A stretch of DNA of 41,889 bases, taken from assembly GCA_024281055.1 (NCBI GenBank), contig JAMXLF010000037.1:1-41889 (forward strand), read 5' to 3'. A model generated the notes under the pieces. It searched no databases, had not been told where the DNA came from, and was given only the letters and a program-made list of their open reading frames with translations. Of the stretch, positions 8,723 to 17,600 are shown piece by piece. The translations under genes and the position numbers were made by a program. Positions within the stretch are counted from its first letter, which is position 1, and each line of letters begins with the position of its first letter. This DNA is from Geobacteraceae bacterium (GTDB lineage Bacteria; Desulfobacterota; Desulfuromonadia; Geobacterales; Geobacteraceae).

Positions 8723-8825
8723 TGTTACACCTCCGCTCGGTATTTCATTAAAGGGTGCCTGAAAAAAGCCGCTTGTCAAGGGTAGCCGGATGGTCGCGTT
8801 TGCGGAACCGTGTTCTATAAAGCAG

Positions 8826-8855
8826 TTGACATAACCGGTTACTATTCTGTATATT
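8826..8855 (+). promoter_or_regulatory. sigma-70-like promoter of the ior-paaK-liv operon
   Basis: TTGACA (8826-8831) and TATATT (8850-8855) are 18 bases apart, giving a start near 8862 and a leader of about 38 bases before iorA. The box match is good. No terminator-like break follows until 15682, so this promoter may serve the whole cluster. Confidence 0.6.
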
Positions 8856-8899
8856 TCCAAGGCTAAATCCCCCTATTTTGTTGAGTAGAAGGCAGGTTC

Positions 8900-10681
8900 A
8901 TGAAAGAAATTCTGTCCGGCAATGAAGCCATCGCCCGCGGGGCGTTCGAGGCGGGGTGCCGCGTGGCGTGCGCCTACCCGGGAACGCCGTCCACCGAGAT
9001 CCTCGAGAACACGGTCAATTACAAAGAAATCGATTCATCCTGGGCCCCCAACGAGAAGGTGGCCCTGGAGGTGGCTATCGGCGCCTCCTTCGGCGGGGGC
9101 AGGGCGCTGGCCACCATGAAGCACGTTGGTGTGAACGTGGCGGCCGACCCGCTCTTCACCCTCTCCTATACGGGCGTTAACGGCGGGCTGGTGCTGGTCA
9201 CGGCCGACGACCCGGAGATGCACTCCTCACAGAACGAGCAGGACAACCGCAATTACGCCAAGTTTGCCAAGGTCCCGCTGCTGGAGCCGTCAGACTCCCA
9301 GGAGTGCAAGGATTTCACACGGCTCGCCTTCGAGCTCTCCGAGCAGTACGATACCCCGGTCATGCTCCGCACGACGACGCGCATCTCCCACAGCAAGTCG
9401 ATCGTCGCCCTGGGGGACCGGGTGACCGGGCTCCCCGAGCCGAAGCTGGTCAAGAATGCCGCCAAGCTGGTGATGCTCCCCGGCAATGCCCGCGTCCGGC
9501 ATCCGCTGGTGGAAGAGCGCATCGTCAGGCTTGGCGCGGACGGCGCCACCATGGCCCTCAACCGCCTGGAGCTGCGCGACCCCTCCATCGGCATCATTAC
9601 CTCCGGGGTCTGCTACCAGTACGTGCGCGAAGTGCTCCCCCATGCCTCCACCCTCAAGCTGGGGATGGTGCACCCCTTGCCTGCCGCCCTGATCCGCGAG
9701 TTTGCGGCCAAGGTCGCGAAGCTGTACGTGGTGGAGGAGCTGGATCCCTTCATCGAGGAACAGGTGAAGGCCATGGGAATAGCCGTGGCCGGAAAGGATA
9801 TTTTCCCGATCTGCGGCGAGCTTACCCCGGGACGAATCCGGCAGGTCTTCGCCAAGGCCGGCGTCATTCCTGCGGATCAGGCTGCGCCACAGCCGGAAAC
9901 CGCGGCGATACCTCTCCCGCCGCGCCCGCCCAACATGTGCCCGGGTTGCCCGCACCGCGGTGTCTTCTACGCCCTCAACCAACTCAAGGCGTATGTCACC
10001 GGCGATATCGGCTGCTATACCCTCGGCTTCATGCCCCCCCTCTCGGCCATGGATACCTGTATCTGCATGGGAGCCTCCATCGGCACCGCAACCGGCGTGG
10101 TCAAGGTGGTACCCGAGGAGGAGCGGAACAAGGTGGTGGCGGTCATCGGCGATTCCACGTTCCTGCACACCGGCATCAACGGCCTCATGGACATGGTCTA
10201 CAACAACGCGCCGGCGACGTTGGTCATCCTCGACAACCGCATCACCGCCATGACCGGCCGCCAGGATAACCCGGCCTCCGGCTTTACTCTCATGAACGAC
10301 CCCACCAACAGCATCGATTTTCCCCTCCTCTGCAAGTCCCTGGGGGGCAAGCATATCCGCACGATCAACCCCTTTGACCTCGAGCAGACGCGCACGGTGC
10401 TCCAGGAGGAGATGAACCGTCCCGAACCCTCGGTGATCATCACCAACAAACCCTGCGTACTGGTCAAGCGGGAAGGGGTCTTCCAGAAGGGGCCGGTCTA
10501 CACGGTGGAGGCGGAAAAGTGCACCAGTTGCCGCGCCTGCCTCAAGATCGGCTGCCCGGCCATCGAATGGCGGTCGGGCGCGGGTGCGAAAGGCAAGGCT
10601 TACATCGATCCGCTGCTCTGTACCGGTTGTGACGTCTGCCGGCAGTTGTGCAAGTTCGACGCGATCGGGAGGAGCAAATGA
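8900..10681 (+). CDS. iorA: indolepyruvate ferredoxin oxidoreductase, alpha subunit
   Basis: 593 residues. The enzyme oxidatively decarboxylates aryl pyruvates (from Trp, Phe, Tyr) to aryl-acetyl-CoA and reduces ferredoxin. The N-terminal pyrimidine-binding domain begins GNEAIARGAFEAGC...YPGTPSTEI. The TPP-binding domain has CPGCPHRG, GDIGCYTLG and GDSTFLHTGINGLMDMVYN. Two [4Fe-4S] motifs close the protein: CTSCRACLKIGC from residue 541 and CTGCDVCRQLC from 574. This is the normal size for IorA. Its stop overlaps the iorB start (ATGA). The adjacent phenylacetate-CoA ligase and amino-acid transporter support a role in aromatic amino acid use, though branched 2-oxo acids are possible. Confidence 0.93.
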   Translation: MKEILSGNEAIARGAFEAGCRVACAYPGTPSTEILENTVNYKEIDSSWAPNEKVALEVAIGASFGGGRALATMKHVGVNVAADPLFTLSYTGVNGGLVLVTADDPEMHSSQNEQDNRNYAKFAKVPLLEPSDSQECKDFTRLAFELSEQYDTPVMLRTTTRISHSKSIVALGDRVTGLPEPKLVKNAAKLVMLPGNARVRHPLVEERIVRLGADGATMALNRLELRDPSIGIITSGVCYQYVREVLPHASTLKLGMVHPLPAALIREFAAKVAKLYVVEELDPFIEEQVKAMGIAVAGKDIFPICGELTPGRIRQVFAKAGVIPADQAAPQPETAAIPLPPRPPNMCPGCPHRGVFYALNQLKAYVTGDIGCYTLGFMPPLSAMDTCICMGASIGTATGVVKVVPEEERNKVVAVIGDSTFLHTGINGLMDMVYNNAPATLVILDNRITAMTGRQDNPASGFTLMNDPTNSIDFPLLCKSLGGKHIRTINPFDLEQTRTVLQEEMNRPEPSVIITNKPCVLVKREGVFQKGPVYTVEAEKCTSCRACLKIGCPAIEWRSGAGAKGKAYIDPLLCTGCDVCRQLCKFDAIGRSK

Positions 10682-11256
10682 GCGACCAGGTAACCAACAT
10701 CCTCCTCGTCGGAGTCGGAGGGCAGGGGATCCTCCTCGCCTCGGAGATTCTCTCCGAGACCTTCATGCTGGCCGGTTTCGACGTCAAGAAGAGCGAGATC
10801 CACGGCATGTCCCAGCGTGGCGGCAGCGTCGTGTCCCATGTCCGCTACGGCAAGGAAGTTTTTTCTCCCATTGTCCCGGAAGGAGAGGGGGATATCCTCT
10901 TCGGCTTCGAGTTGATGGAAACCTGCCGCTCCCTTCCGCTGCTGAAAAAAGGGGGGAAGGTGGTGGTCAACGACCTGTGCATCGCGCCGCCGTCGGTGCT
11001 GATGGGGCAGGAACCCTATCCCGAGGGGCTGGTCGACAGGATACGGGCCGGATTCCCCGACGTTCTCCTGGTGGACGGCCAGCAGTTGGCCACGGAGGCG
11101 GGCAACCCCCGCGCCGCCAATACCGTCCTCCTGGGAGCGGTTTCCAAACGTCTGGACATAGCCGAGGAGTTCTGGCTTGCGGCGCTGGAAAAAATGGTGC
11201 CGAAGAAGGCGTTCGCCGTGAATCTCAAGGCGTTCCTGCTGGGAAGGGAGCTGTAG
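10678..11256 (+). CDS. iorB: indolepyruvate ferredoxin oxidoreductase, beta subunit
   Basis: 192 residues from the ATG at 10678, which overlaps the iorA stop by 4 bases and has GGGAGGAG just upstream; an upstream in-frame ATG inside iorA is less likely. It matches the gamma domain of 2-oxoacid:ferredoxin oxidoreductases, with NILLVGVGGQGILLASEIL at the start and EIHGMSQRGGSVVSHVRYG, which bind CoA and contact TPP in relatives. It forms the active enzyme with IorA. Confidence 0.93.
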   Translation: MSDQVTNILLVGVGGQGILLASEILSETFMLAGFDVKKSEIHGMSQRGGSVVSHVRYGKEVFSPIVPEGEGDILFGFELMETCRSLPLLKKGGKVVVNDLCIAPPSVLMGQEPYPEGLVDRIRAGFPDVLLVDGQQLATEAGNPRAANTVLLGAVSKRLDIAEEFWLAALEKMVPKKAFAVNLKAFLLGREL

Positions 11257-11285
11257 CTCAAGTTTCTCCTTCCAACACCGCTTCT

Positions 11286-11374
11286 CCCCTCACCCCTGCC
11301 CCTCTCCCTCAGGGCGAGGGGGGGGAATCGACCCTCTCCCAGCGGGAGAGGGTGGCCGAAGGCCGGGTGAGGGG
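11286..11374 (+). repeat. dispersed palindromic repeat, iorB-paaK junction
   Basis: An imperfect palindrome of about 89 bases. The outer arms are CCCCTCACCC (11286-11295) and GGGTGAGGGG (11365-11374); inside are smaller stems such as CTCTCCC-AGC-GGGAGAG. It has the look of widely dispersed intergenic repeats of high-GC proteobacteria. It lies between two co-directional genes and may affect mRNA stability. Confidence 0.7.
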
Positions 11375-11403
11375 AAAAACCATTCGGAACGTGAGGTAAC
11401 CGT

Positions 11404-12708
11404 ATGTTCTTCAACGAGGAATTCGAGACGCTTCCCCGGCCGGCACTGGAGGCGCTGCAGCTGAAACGGTTGCAAACGGTGCTGGAACGGGTCTACGCCA
11501 GTGTCCCCTTCTATAAGGCTTCCTTCGACCGGGCTGGGATCAAGCCTGCCGACGTCGCTTCCCTGGCCGATCTGCAGCGGCTTCCCTTCACGACCAAGCA
11601 GGACATGCGGGATGCCTACCCCTACGGCCTGTTTGCCGCGCCGATGGAGGACATCGTCCGCATCCATGCCTCATCCGGCACCACCGGCAAGCCGACCGTC
11701 GTCGGTTATACCCAGCGGGACATCGAGACCTGGACCGACCTCATGGCGCGCTCGCTGGCTGCGGCCGGGGTGCACCGGGGGGACATCATCCACAATGCCT
11801 ACGGTTACGGCCTCTTTACCGGCGGCCTCGGTGCCCATTACGGGGCGGAACGGCTCGGGGCCTCGGTGATCCCGATATCCGGGGGGAACACCAAGCGCCA
11901 GATCATGATCATGAAGGACTTCGGCTCCACGGTACTCACCTGTACTCCCTCCTACTCGCTCTTCATGGCCGAGGCGGCCCGCGAGGAAGGGGTGGATTTC
12001 CGCAACCTCAAGCTGCGGGTGGGGATCTTCGGGGCCGAGCCCTGGTCGGAGGCGATGCGCGGGGAGATCGAGGAGAAGCTCAACCTGGCGGCCATCGACA
12101 TCTACGGTCTCTCCGAGATCATGGGGCCGGGGGTTGCCATCGAGTGCATCGAAGCCAAGCACGGCCTGCATATCTGGGAGGACCACTTCCTCCCCGAGAT
12201 CATCGATCCCGAGACCGGCATGTGGGTAGCCCCGGGGGAGAAGGGCGAGCTGGTCATCACCACCATCACCAAGCAGGGGATTCCGCTCATCCGGTACCGT
12301 ACGCGTGACATCACCAGCCTCTCGTACGAGCCGTGCCCGTGCGGTCGTACCCACGCCCGCATTGCCCGCATGAGCGGCCGCAGCGACGACATGCTGATCA
12401 TCCGCGGGGTCAATGTGTTTCCTTCCCAGATCGAGGCGATCCTCGTGGGGATCGAGGGGGTCGAACCGCACTATCTTCTCATCGTCGACCGCAAGGATAA
12501 TCTGGACACCCTGGAGGTGCAGGTGGAGGTCGACGAACGGCTCTTCTCCGACGAGGTCAAGGTGCTGCAGGGGCTGGCAAAGCGAATCGAGAAGGAGATC
12601 AAGGACATGCTCGGGGTCACCTGTACCGCCAAGCTCGTGGAACCGAGAACCATCGCGCGGAGCGAAGGGAAGGCGAAGCGGGTCATCGACAACAGGCAAT
12701 TGGTGTAG
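11404..12708 (+). CDS. paaK: phenylacetate--CoA ligase family protein (copy 1)
   Basis: 434 residues, normal for PaaK. ATP-dependent formation of aryl-acetyl-CoA through an acyl-adenylate. The P-loop is [24 protein letters not shown] is the adenylate-forming A5 motif; RYRTRDIT and [20 protein letters not shown] mark the hinge and C-terminal domain. GTGAGG lies just before the ATG. Next to iorAB it probably re-activates free phenylacetate or indoleacetate, or runs backward to make ATP from the acyl-CoA. It is clearly paralogous to the copy at 19237 but the N-termini differ, so substrates may differ. Its TAG stop falls inside the next repeat. Confidence 0.9.
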   Translation: MFFNEEFETLPRPALEALQLKRLQTVLERVYASVPFYKASFDRAGIKPADVASLADLQRLPFTTKQDMRDAYPYGLFAAPMEDIVRIHASSGTTGKPTVVGYTQRDIETWTDLMARSLAAAGVHRGDIIHNAYGYGLFTGGLGAHYGAERLGASVIPISGGNTKRQIMIMKDFGSTVLTCTPSYSLFMAEAAREEGVDFRNLKLRVGIFGAEPWSEAMRGEIEEKLNLAAIDIYGLSEIMGPGVAIECIEAKHGLHIWEDHFLPEIIDPETGMWVAPGEKGELVITTITKQGIPLIRYRTRDITSLSYEPCPCGRTHARIARMSGRSDDMLIIRGVNVFPSQIEAILVGIEGVEPHYLLIVDRKDNLDTLEVQVEVDERLFSDEVKVLQGLAKRIEKEIKDMLGVTCTAKLVEPRTIARSEGKAKRVIDNRQLV

Positions 12709-12761
12709 GGGCGAATCTTGTATTCGCCCGTTTGAAGGGCGATCACAGGGATCGCGCCTAC
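12705..12761 (+). repeat. palindromic repeat (GTAGGGGCGA family), copy 1
   Basis: Arms GTAGGGGCGA (12705-12714) and TCGCGCCTAC (12752-12761) pair with one mismatch, with inner hairpins GGGCGAAT...ATTCGCCC and GGGCGATC...GATCGC. It is the same family as the element at 14407-14472. The first TAG of the element is the stop codon of the upstream paaK gene. Confidence 0.75.
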
Positions 12762-12774
12762 AAAGGGGGCACAC

Positions 12775-13206
12775 ATGAAAGTTGAGCAGATTTCCGTATT
12801 CATCGAAAACAAATCGGGCCGGCTCGCCGAGGTCACCCGCCTTCTCGGGGACGCGGGCGTCAACATCCGTGCCCTCTCCCTGGCTGATACCTCGGACTTC
12901 GGCATCCTGCGGCTGATCGTCAATGACCGGGAAAAGGCCAAGACGGTCCTCAAGGAGAACGGTTTCACCGTCAGCAAGACCGAGGTGGTGGCGGTGGAAG
13001 TTCCCGACCGCCCCGGCGGGCTGTCCCAGATCCTCCAGACCCTGGACAGCAATTCCATCAACGTGGAGTACATGTACGCATTCGTGGAGCGTTGCGGTGA
13101 GAACGCCGTGATCATCTTCCGCTTCGACGAAACCGACAAGGCGATACAGGCTTTGCAGGACAAGGGTTTCACCGTGCTCGCGGGAGAACGGTTATACAGC
13201 ATGTAG
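12775..13206 (+). CDS. tandem ACT-domain protein
   Basis: 143 residues forming two ACT folds: [32 protein letters not shown] at the start, and [31 protein letters not shown] from about residue 72. ACT domains bind amino acids and regulate linked enzymes. Stand-alone double-ACT proteins of this type often lie beside paaK/ior genes, where sensing of an aromatic or branched amino acid is likely but unproven. AAAGGGGG precedes the ATG. The gene is framed by two copies of one repeat family together with livK1. Confidence 0.85.
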   Translation: MKVEQISVFIENKSGRLAEVTRLLGDAGVNIRALSLADTSDFGILRLIVNDREKAKTVLKENGFTVSKTEVVAVEVPDRPGGLSQILQTLDSNSINVEYMYAFVERCGENAVIIFRFDETDKAIQALQDKGFTVLAGERLYSM

Positions 13207-13249
13207 CATGTTTGCCCCCAGGGCGCTTACAATGAGAGGGAGGGTCAGA

Positions 13250-14389
13250 ATGAAAAGAATGTTGCCAGTCGTAATGTGCTGCATACTGCTGTTGTCCGCC
13301 GCAACCGCCATGGCCGCGGCTCCGATCCGTATCGGAGCTTTGTTCTCGGTCACCGGCCCCGCTTCGTTCCTGGGCGAGCCGGAGAAGAACACCCTGGAAA
13401 TGCTCGTGAAGGAGATCAATGCCAAGGGAGGCATAAAGGGGAGCAAGATCGAGCTCATGGTCTACGACACCCAGGGTGATGCCACCAAGGCGAAGCAGCT
13501 GGCCACGAAGCTCATCAAGAACGACAAGGTGGTGGCCATCATCGGTCCCAGCACCACCGGCGATACCATGGCCATCATCGATGATGCGGAAAAGGCCGGC
13601 ATCCCGCTGGTCTCCTGCGCCGCCGGGATCAAGATCACCGAACCGGTAAAGAAGTGGGTGTTCAAGACCCCTGCCAACGACCATGTGGCAGCGGAAAAGA
13701 TCCTCAACTACGCCAAGCAGCAGGGCCAGAAAAAAATCGCCCTCCTGACGGTTTCCGATGCCTTCGGCTCGTCGGGACGCGAACAGCTGAAGCAGCTGGC
13801 CGCCCGGAAGGGATTCTCGATCGTTGCGGACGAGGTCTATTCCCCCAAGGATACCGACATGACCGCCCAGTTGACCAAGATCCGCGGTGTCAAGCCCGAC
13901 GCGATCATCTGCTGGGGGACCAATCCGGGGCCCGCGGCCGTGACCAAGAACGTGAAGCAGCTGGGAATCAAGATCCCCCTCTACATGAGCCACGGGGTTG
14001 CCTCGAAGAAGTACATCGAGCTTGCGGGAGCTGATGCCGCCGAGGGGGTCATGCTCCCGGCCGGCAAACTGGCCGTCTATGATAAGCTGAAGAAGAACGA
14101 TCCCCAGGCAAAGGTCCTGAAGACCTACGACCAGGACTACAAGAAGGCGTACGGCGTCGAGGCGTCCACGTTCGGCGGCTATGCCTATGATGCGTTCCAG
14201 CTGATCGTCGGTGCCATCAGGAAAGGTGGCGCGGCTCCCGACCAGATCAGGAACGGCATCGAGCAGACCAAGAAGATGGTTGGTGTCTCCGGGGTGTTCA
14301 CCATGTCGCCCACCGACCATAACGGCCTGGACCTGTCGGCGTTCGAAATGGTCAAGGTAAGCAAGGGTGACTGGGTAATTATCAAGTAG
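13250..14389 (+). CDS. livK: Liv-type ABC transporter substrate-binding protein (copy 1)
   Basis: 379 residues from the ATG at 13250, chosen for GGAGGG 5 bases upstream and a clean signal peptide (MKRMLPVVMCC...AMAAA); an in-frame ATG at 13208 lacks both. The mature part begins APIRIGALFSVTGPASFLGEPE, the type 1 periplasmic-binding fold of LivJ/LivK. It should bind an amino acid or related acid and deliver it to LivHM. It is strongly similar to the next gene, so the two arose by tandem duplication. Confidence 0.9.
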   Translation: MKRMLPVVMCCILLLSAATAMAAAPIRIGALFSVTGPASFLGEPEKNTLEMLVKEINAKGGIKGSKIELMVYDTQGDATKAKQLATKLIKNDKVVAIIGPSTTGDTMAIIDDAEKAGIPLVSCAAGIKITEPVKKWVFKTPANDHVAAEKILNYAKQQGQKKIALLTVSDAFGSSGREQLKQLAARKGFSIVADEVYSPKDTDMTAQLTKIRGVKPDAIICWGTNPGPAAVTKNVKQLGIKIPLYMSHGVASKKYIELAGADAAEGVMLPAGKLAVYDKLKKNDPQAKVLKTYDQDYKKAYGVEASTFGGYAYDAFQLIVGAIRKGGAAPDQIRNGIEQTKKMVGVSGVFTMSPTDHNGLDLSAFEMVKVSKGDWVIIK

Positions 14390-14406
14390 AGCAGCGCCAC
14401 TGGTTT

Positions 14407-14472
14407 GTAGGGGCGATTCGTGAATCGCCCTTTCTACAGGTGCCATCAGGGCGATTAACGAATCGCCCCTAC
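14407..14472 (+). repeat. palindromic repeat (GTAGGGGCGA family), copy 2
   Basis: The outer arms GTAGGGGCGATTCGT (14407-14421) and ACGAATCGCCCCTAC (14458-14472) are perfect 15-bp complements. Two smaller hairpins are nested inside (GGGCGATTC/GAATCGCCC and GGGCGATT/AATCGCCC). Same family as 12705-12761; it sits between the two binding-protein genes. Confidence 0.8.
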
Positions 14473-14500
14473 ACAACCATACCATAAACGGAGACGTCCC

Positions 14501-15643
14501 ATGATGACGAAAAGACTTCGATTGTTGTCAGCTGTCTTGATGGTCCTTTTCTGCTGCAATGCGGCTCTGGCCGCTTCCACGATCAAGATCGGCGCCCTGT
14601 TCTCGGTGACCGGTCCGGCGGCCTTCCTCGGCGAGCCGGAACGCAATACCGCCCAGATGCTGGTAAACGAGATCAACAAGGCCGGTGGCGTGAAGGGGCA
14701 GAAGCTCGAACTGGTCGCGTACGATACCGGCGGCGATGCCACCAAGGCGGTACAACTGGCCACCAAGCTGATCAAGGACGACAAGGTGGCGGCCATTATC
14801 GGTCCCAGCACCACAGGCGAGTCCATGGCGGTCATCCCGGTGGCGGAAAAAGACCAGGTGCCTCTCATCTCCTGCGCCGCCGGGATAAAGATCACCGAGC
14901 CGGTCAAGAAATGGGTCTTCAAGACCGCCCAGAACGATACCCTGGCCGTTGCTAGAATCTTCGAGTATCTGCAGAAGCACAAGGTTTCCAAAGTGGCCAT
15001 CCTGACGGTCTCCGACGGCTTCGGCGCCTCCGGACGGGAGCAGCTCAAGGCCCAGGCCGGCAAATACGGCATCCAGATCCTCATCGATGACACCTTCGGG
15101 CCCAAGGACACCGACATGACCGCCCAGCTGACAAAGATTCGTGGCTCCCAGGCCCAGGCCATCATCTGCTGGGGGACCAATCCCGGCCCGGCAATCGTCG
15201 CCAAGAATGCCAGGCAGCTCGGCATCAAGATTCCCCTCTACATGAGCCACGGCGTTTCCTCCAAGAAGTTCATCGAGCTGGCAGGCAACGCCGCTGAAGG
15301 GATCAGGCTCCCCTCCGGCAAGGTGATCGTGGCCGACCTGCTTCCCAAGTCCGATCCGCAGAGGAAGTCGCTCATGGCCTTTGTCCAGGACTACCAGAAA
15401 CACTACAAGGTTGAAGGCGATCACTTCGGCGGTCACGCCTGGGATGCGGTCATGCTGCTCAAAGGCGCCATCGAGCGGGGAGGGACCACGCCGGCGACCA
15501 TCCGCGACCAGCTGGAGAAGACGAAGAACTACCACGGCATCGGCGGCACCTTCACCTATTCGCCCGCCGATCACGCCGGTCTGACCAAGGATGCCTTCGT
15601 CCTGGTCGAAGTAAAGAACAAGGACTGGGTACTGGTCAAGTAG
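14501..15643 (+). CDS. livK: Liv-type ABC transporter substrate-binding protein (copy 2)
   Basis: 380 residues with a signal peptide (MMTKRLRLLSAVLMVLFCCNAALA) and a mature start STIKIGALFSVTGPAAFLGEPE, nearly the same as copy 1. Long shared blocks (IIGPSTTGES/D, SCAAGIKITEPVKKWVFKT, CWGTNPGPA, PLYMSHGV) show recent duplication, while the C-terminal ligand-pocket half is more diverged, which suggests different ligand preference. A stem-loop with a T-run follows before livH and may keep binding-protein mRNA more abundant than permease mRNA. Confidence 0.9.
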   Translation: MMTKRLRLLSAVLMVLFCCNAALAASTIKIGALFSVTGPAAFLGEPERNTAQMLVNEINKAGGVKGQKLELVAYDTGGDATKAVQLATKLIKDDKVAAIIGPSTTGESMAVIPVAEKDQVPLISCAAGIKITEPVKKWVFKTAQNDTLAVARIFEYLQKHKVSKVAILTVSDGFGASGREQLKAQAGKYGIQILIDDTFGPKDTDMTAQLTKIRGSQAQAIICWGTNPGPAIVAKNARQLGIKIPLYMSHGVSSKKFIELAGNAAEGIRLPSGKVIVADLLPKSDPQRKSLMAFVQDYQKHYKVEGDHFGGHAWDAVMLLKGAIERGGTTPATIRDQLEKTKNYHGIGGTFTYSPADHAGLTKDAFVLVEVKNKDWVLVK

Positions 15644-15681
15644 GACGTAAGTTTTCTCGCGGCGTACAGCGTACATTCATG

Positions 15682-15714
15682 GCGCAGGCGGTGTCCCCGC
15701 CTGCGCTCCTTTTT
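15682..15714 (+). terminator. terminator-like hairpin between livK and livH
   Basis: A perfect 10-bp GC-rich stem (GCGCAGGCGG / CCGCCTGCGC), a 5-base loop, then TCC and five T. It lies 15 bases before the livH ATG, inside an otherwise continuous operon. It probably causes partial termination, lowering permease relative to binding protein. It could also belong to a dispersed repeat family. Confidence 0.65.
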
Positions 15715-15728
15715 CCACAACGGACCCC

Positions 15729-16613
15729 ATGGAACTACACCAGCAGATATTGCAGTACCTCCTTTCCGGCTTCTCCACCGGGGCGATCTACGCGCTGATC
15801 GGTTTCGGCTTTGCCATCATCTATAACGCCACCACCATCATAAACTTCGCCCAGGGTGAATTCGTCATGCTGGGGGGGATGCTGAGCTACTTTTTTCTTT
15901 CCGTCGTCCATCTGCCGCTGCCGGCGGCGGTGGTGCTCGCCGTTCTCGCCACGACGGCGGTCGGCATCGCCTTCGAGCGCCTGGCCATCCGGCCCCTCAA
16001 AAACGCGACGCCGCTCAGCCTCGTGATAATAACCATCGGCGGGAGTATCCTCATCCGCGGCCTGACCATGCTCATCTGGGGCAAGGACACCCATGCCCTG
16101 CCGAGTTTTTCCGGCAGCGAGCCGATCGACATCGGCGGGGCGACCATTCTCCCCCAGAATCTCTGGATCTTCGGCATCACCATCGTGATCATCGTCGTCA
16201 ACAAGCTCTTTTTCAATTACAGTATCACCGGCAAGGCGATGCGGGCCTGCGCCACCAACCGGCGGGCCGCGAGTCTCGTGGGTATCGACGTGAGACGGAT
16301 GGTCCTCTTCTCTTTCGTCATCAGTTCGGCTATGGGGTCGATGGCCGGGATTATCATCGCGCCGCTCACCATGACCGCCTACGACGTGGGGATCATGCTC
16401 GGCCTCAAGGGGTTCTGCGCCGCCATCATCGGAGGGCTCTCCAGCGGCTTCGGTACGGTTCTCGGTGGACTCCTCCTCGGCGTTCTCGAATCCCTGGGGG
16501 CGGGTTTGATTTCGTCGGGGTACAAGGACGCCATCGCCTTTGTCATCCTGCTGCTCATACTCTTCATCAGGCCCCAGGGCCTGTTCAAGAAGGCCGATTC
16601 CGAACGGGTCTGA
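15729..16613 (+). CDS. livH: branched-chain/aromatic amino acid ABC permease LivH
   Basis: 294 residues, mostly hydrophobic, with about eight membrane spans. It has the LivH start LLSGFSTGAIYALIGFGFAIIYNATTIINFAQGEFVMLGG and the permease loop ACATNRRAASLVGIDVRRM that contacts the ATPases. It forms the channel with LivM in the inner membrane. It follows the terminator-like hairpin and is 21 bases from livM. Confidence 0.93.
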   Translation: MELHQQILQYLLSGFSTGAIYALIGFGFAIIYNATTIINFAQGEFVMLGGMLSYFFLSVVHLPLPAAVVLAVLATTAVGIAFERLAIRPLKNATPLSLVIITIGGSILIRGLTMLIWGKDTHALPSFSGSEPIDIGGATILPQNLWIFGITIVIIVVNKLFFNYSITGKAMRACATNRRAASLVGIDVRRMVLFSFVISSAMGSMAGIIIAPLTMTAYDVGIMLGLKGFCAAIIGGLSSGFGTVLGGLLLGVLESLGAGLISSGYKDAIAFVILLLILFIRPQGLFKKADSERV

Positions 16614-16634
16614 AAAACGGGCCCAGGGTGTTTT

Positions 16635-17600
16635 GTGAAACGTGAAATCGTCAAATTTCTGATCCTGGCCCTCCTCGTCCTGGTGGTCCCTTTGCTGCTC
16701 AAGGGGGGCTACCTCATGAACGTGCTGGTCTTCGTCGGCATCAATACCATGCTGGCCGTCGCCCTGAACCTTCTGCTCGGCTTTGCCGGCCAGATTTCCC
16801 TCGGGCATGCGGCATTTTTCGGCATCGGCGCATACTGTTCCGGAATCCTGACGGCGACGTTCGGCTTGAATCCCTGGCACGCCATGGCCGTCGCGGCCTG
16901 TGCCGGAACGGTCCTGGCCTTTGTCGTCGGCTTTCCCATTCTGAAGCTCAAGGGGCATTACCTGGCCATGGCCACCCTCGGCCTCGGCATCATCGTCTAC
17001 ATCGTCTTCAACGAGGCCGTCAACCTGACCGGCGGCCCTTCCGGGCTCTCGGGGATACCGAACCTCTCCGTGGGAAAGACGGTTTTCGACAGCGATACGA
17101 AAAACTACTACCTGATCTGGGGCTTTACCCTGGCCACGATCCTCCTTTCCCTGAACCTTGCCCATTCGCGGATCGGCCGGGCATTGCGGGCAATTCACGA
17201 TTCCGAGGTGGCCGCTCGGGTGATGGGGGTCAATGCCCGGCTCCTGAAGGTCCGGATATTCGCTCTGTCGGCGTTCATCTCCGCCGTTGCCGGCAGCCTC
17301 TATGCCCATACGATGACCTTCCTCTCGCCCGCCTCGTTCGGCTTCAATTTTTCCGTGGAGCTGGTGACGATGGTGGTGATCGGCGGGCTGGGGAGCATCT
17401 ACGGCTCGCTCTTCGGGGCTGTCCTTCTGACGCTGCTGCCGGAGATGCTGCGCACCTTCCAGGATTACGACATCGTGGTCTACGGCCTCATCCTGATCCT
17501 GATGACCATGTTCATGCCCGGCGGCCTGGTTCGCGGCATTCCGGCCATGATCGGCGCTGTCTCGGCCAGGCGCGGCAACGGGGGGAACGAGCATGCTTAG
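16635..17600 (+). CDS. livM: branched-chain/aromatic amino acid ABC permease LivM
   Basis: 321 residues starting at GTG 16635 with AGGGTG upstream. It has the LivM hallmarks LNLLLGFAGQISLGHAAFFGIGAY and the cytoplasmic coupling loop IGRALRAIHDSEVAARVMGVN. The second half of the channel with LivH. Its end overlaps livG by 8 bases. Confidence 0.93.
   Translation: MKREIVKFLILALLVLVVPLLLKGGYLMNVLVFVGINTMLAVALNLLLGFAGQISLGHAAFFGIGAYCSGILTATFGLNPWHAMAVAACAGTVLAFVVGFPILKLKGHYLAMATLGLGIIVYIVFNEAVNLTGGPSGLSGIPNLSVGKTVFDSDTKNYYLIWGFTLATILLSLNLAHSRIGRALRAIHDSEVAARVMGVNARLLKVRIFALSAFISAVAGSLYAHTMTFLSPASFGFNFSVELVTMVVIGGLGSIYGSLFGAVLLTLLPEMLRTFQDYDIVVYGLILILMTMFMPGGLVRGIPAMIGAVSARRGNGGNEHA

Noticed and set aside
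8760-8860. GGGTAGCCGG-like string upstream of iorA, reminiscent of a GEMM-I riboswitch
   Set aside because: The conserved GEMM parts are not in the right order on either strand, and the promoter boxes at 8826-8855 lie inside the candidate, so it cannot be a leader RNA of iorA.
11286-11374. Hairpin after iorB as an intrinsic terminator
   Set aside because: There is no T-run after the stem and the operon clearly continues; it fits a dispersed repeat better.
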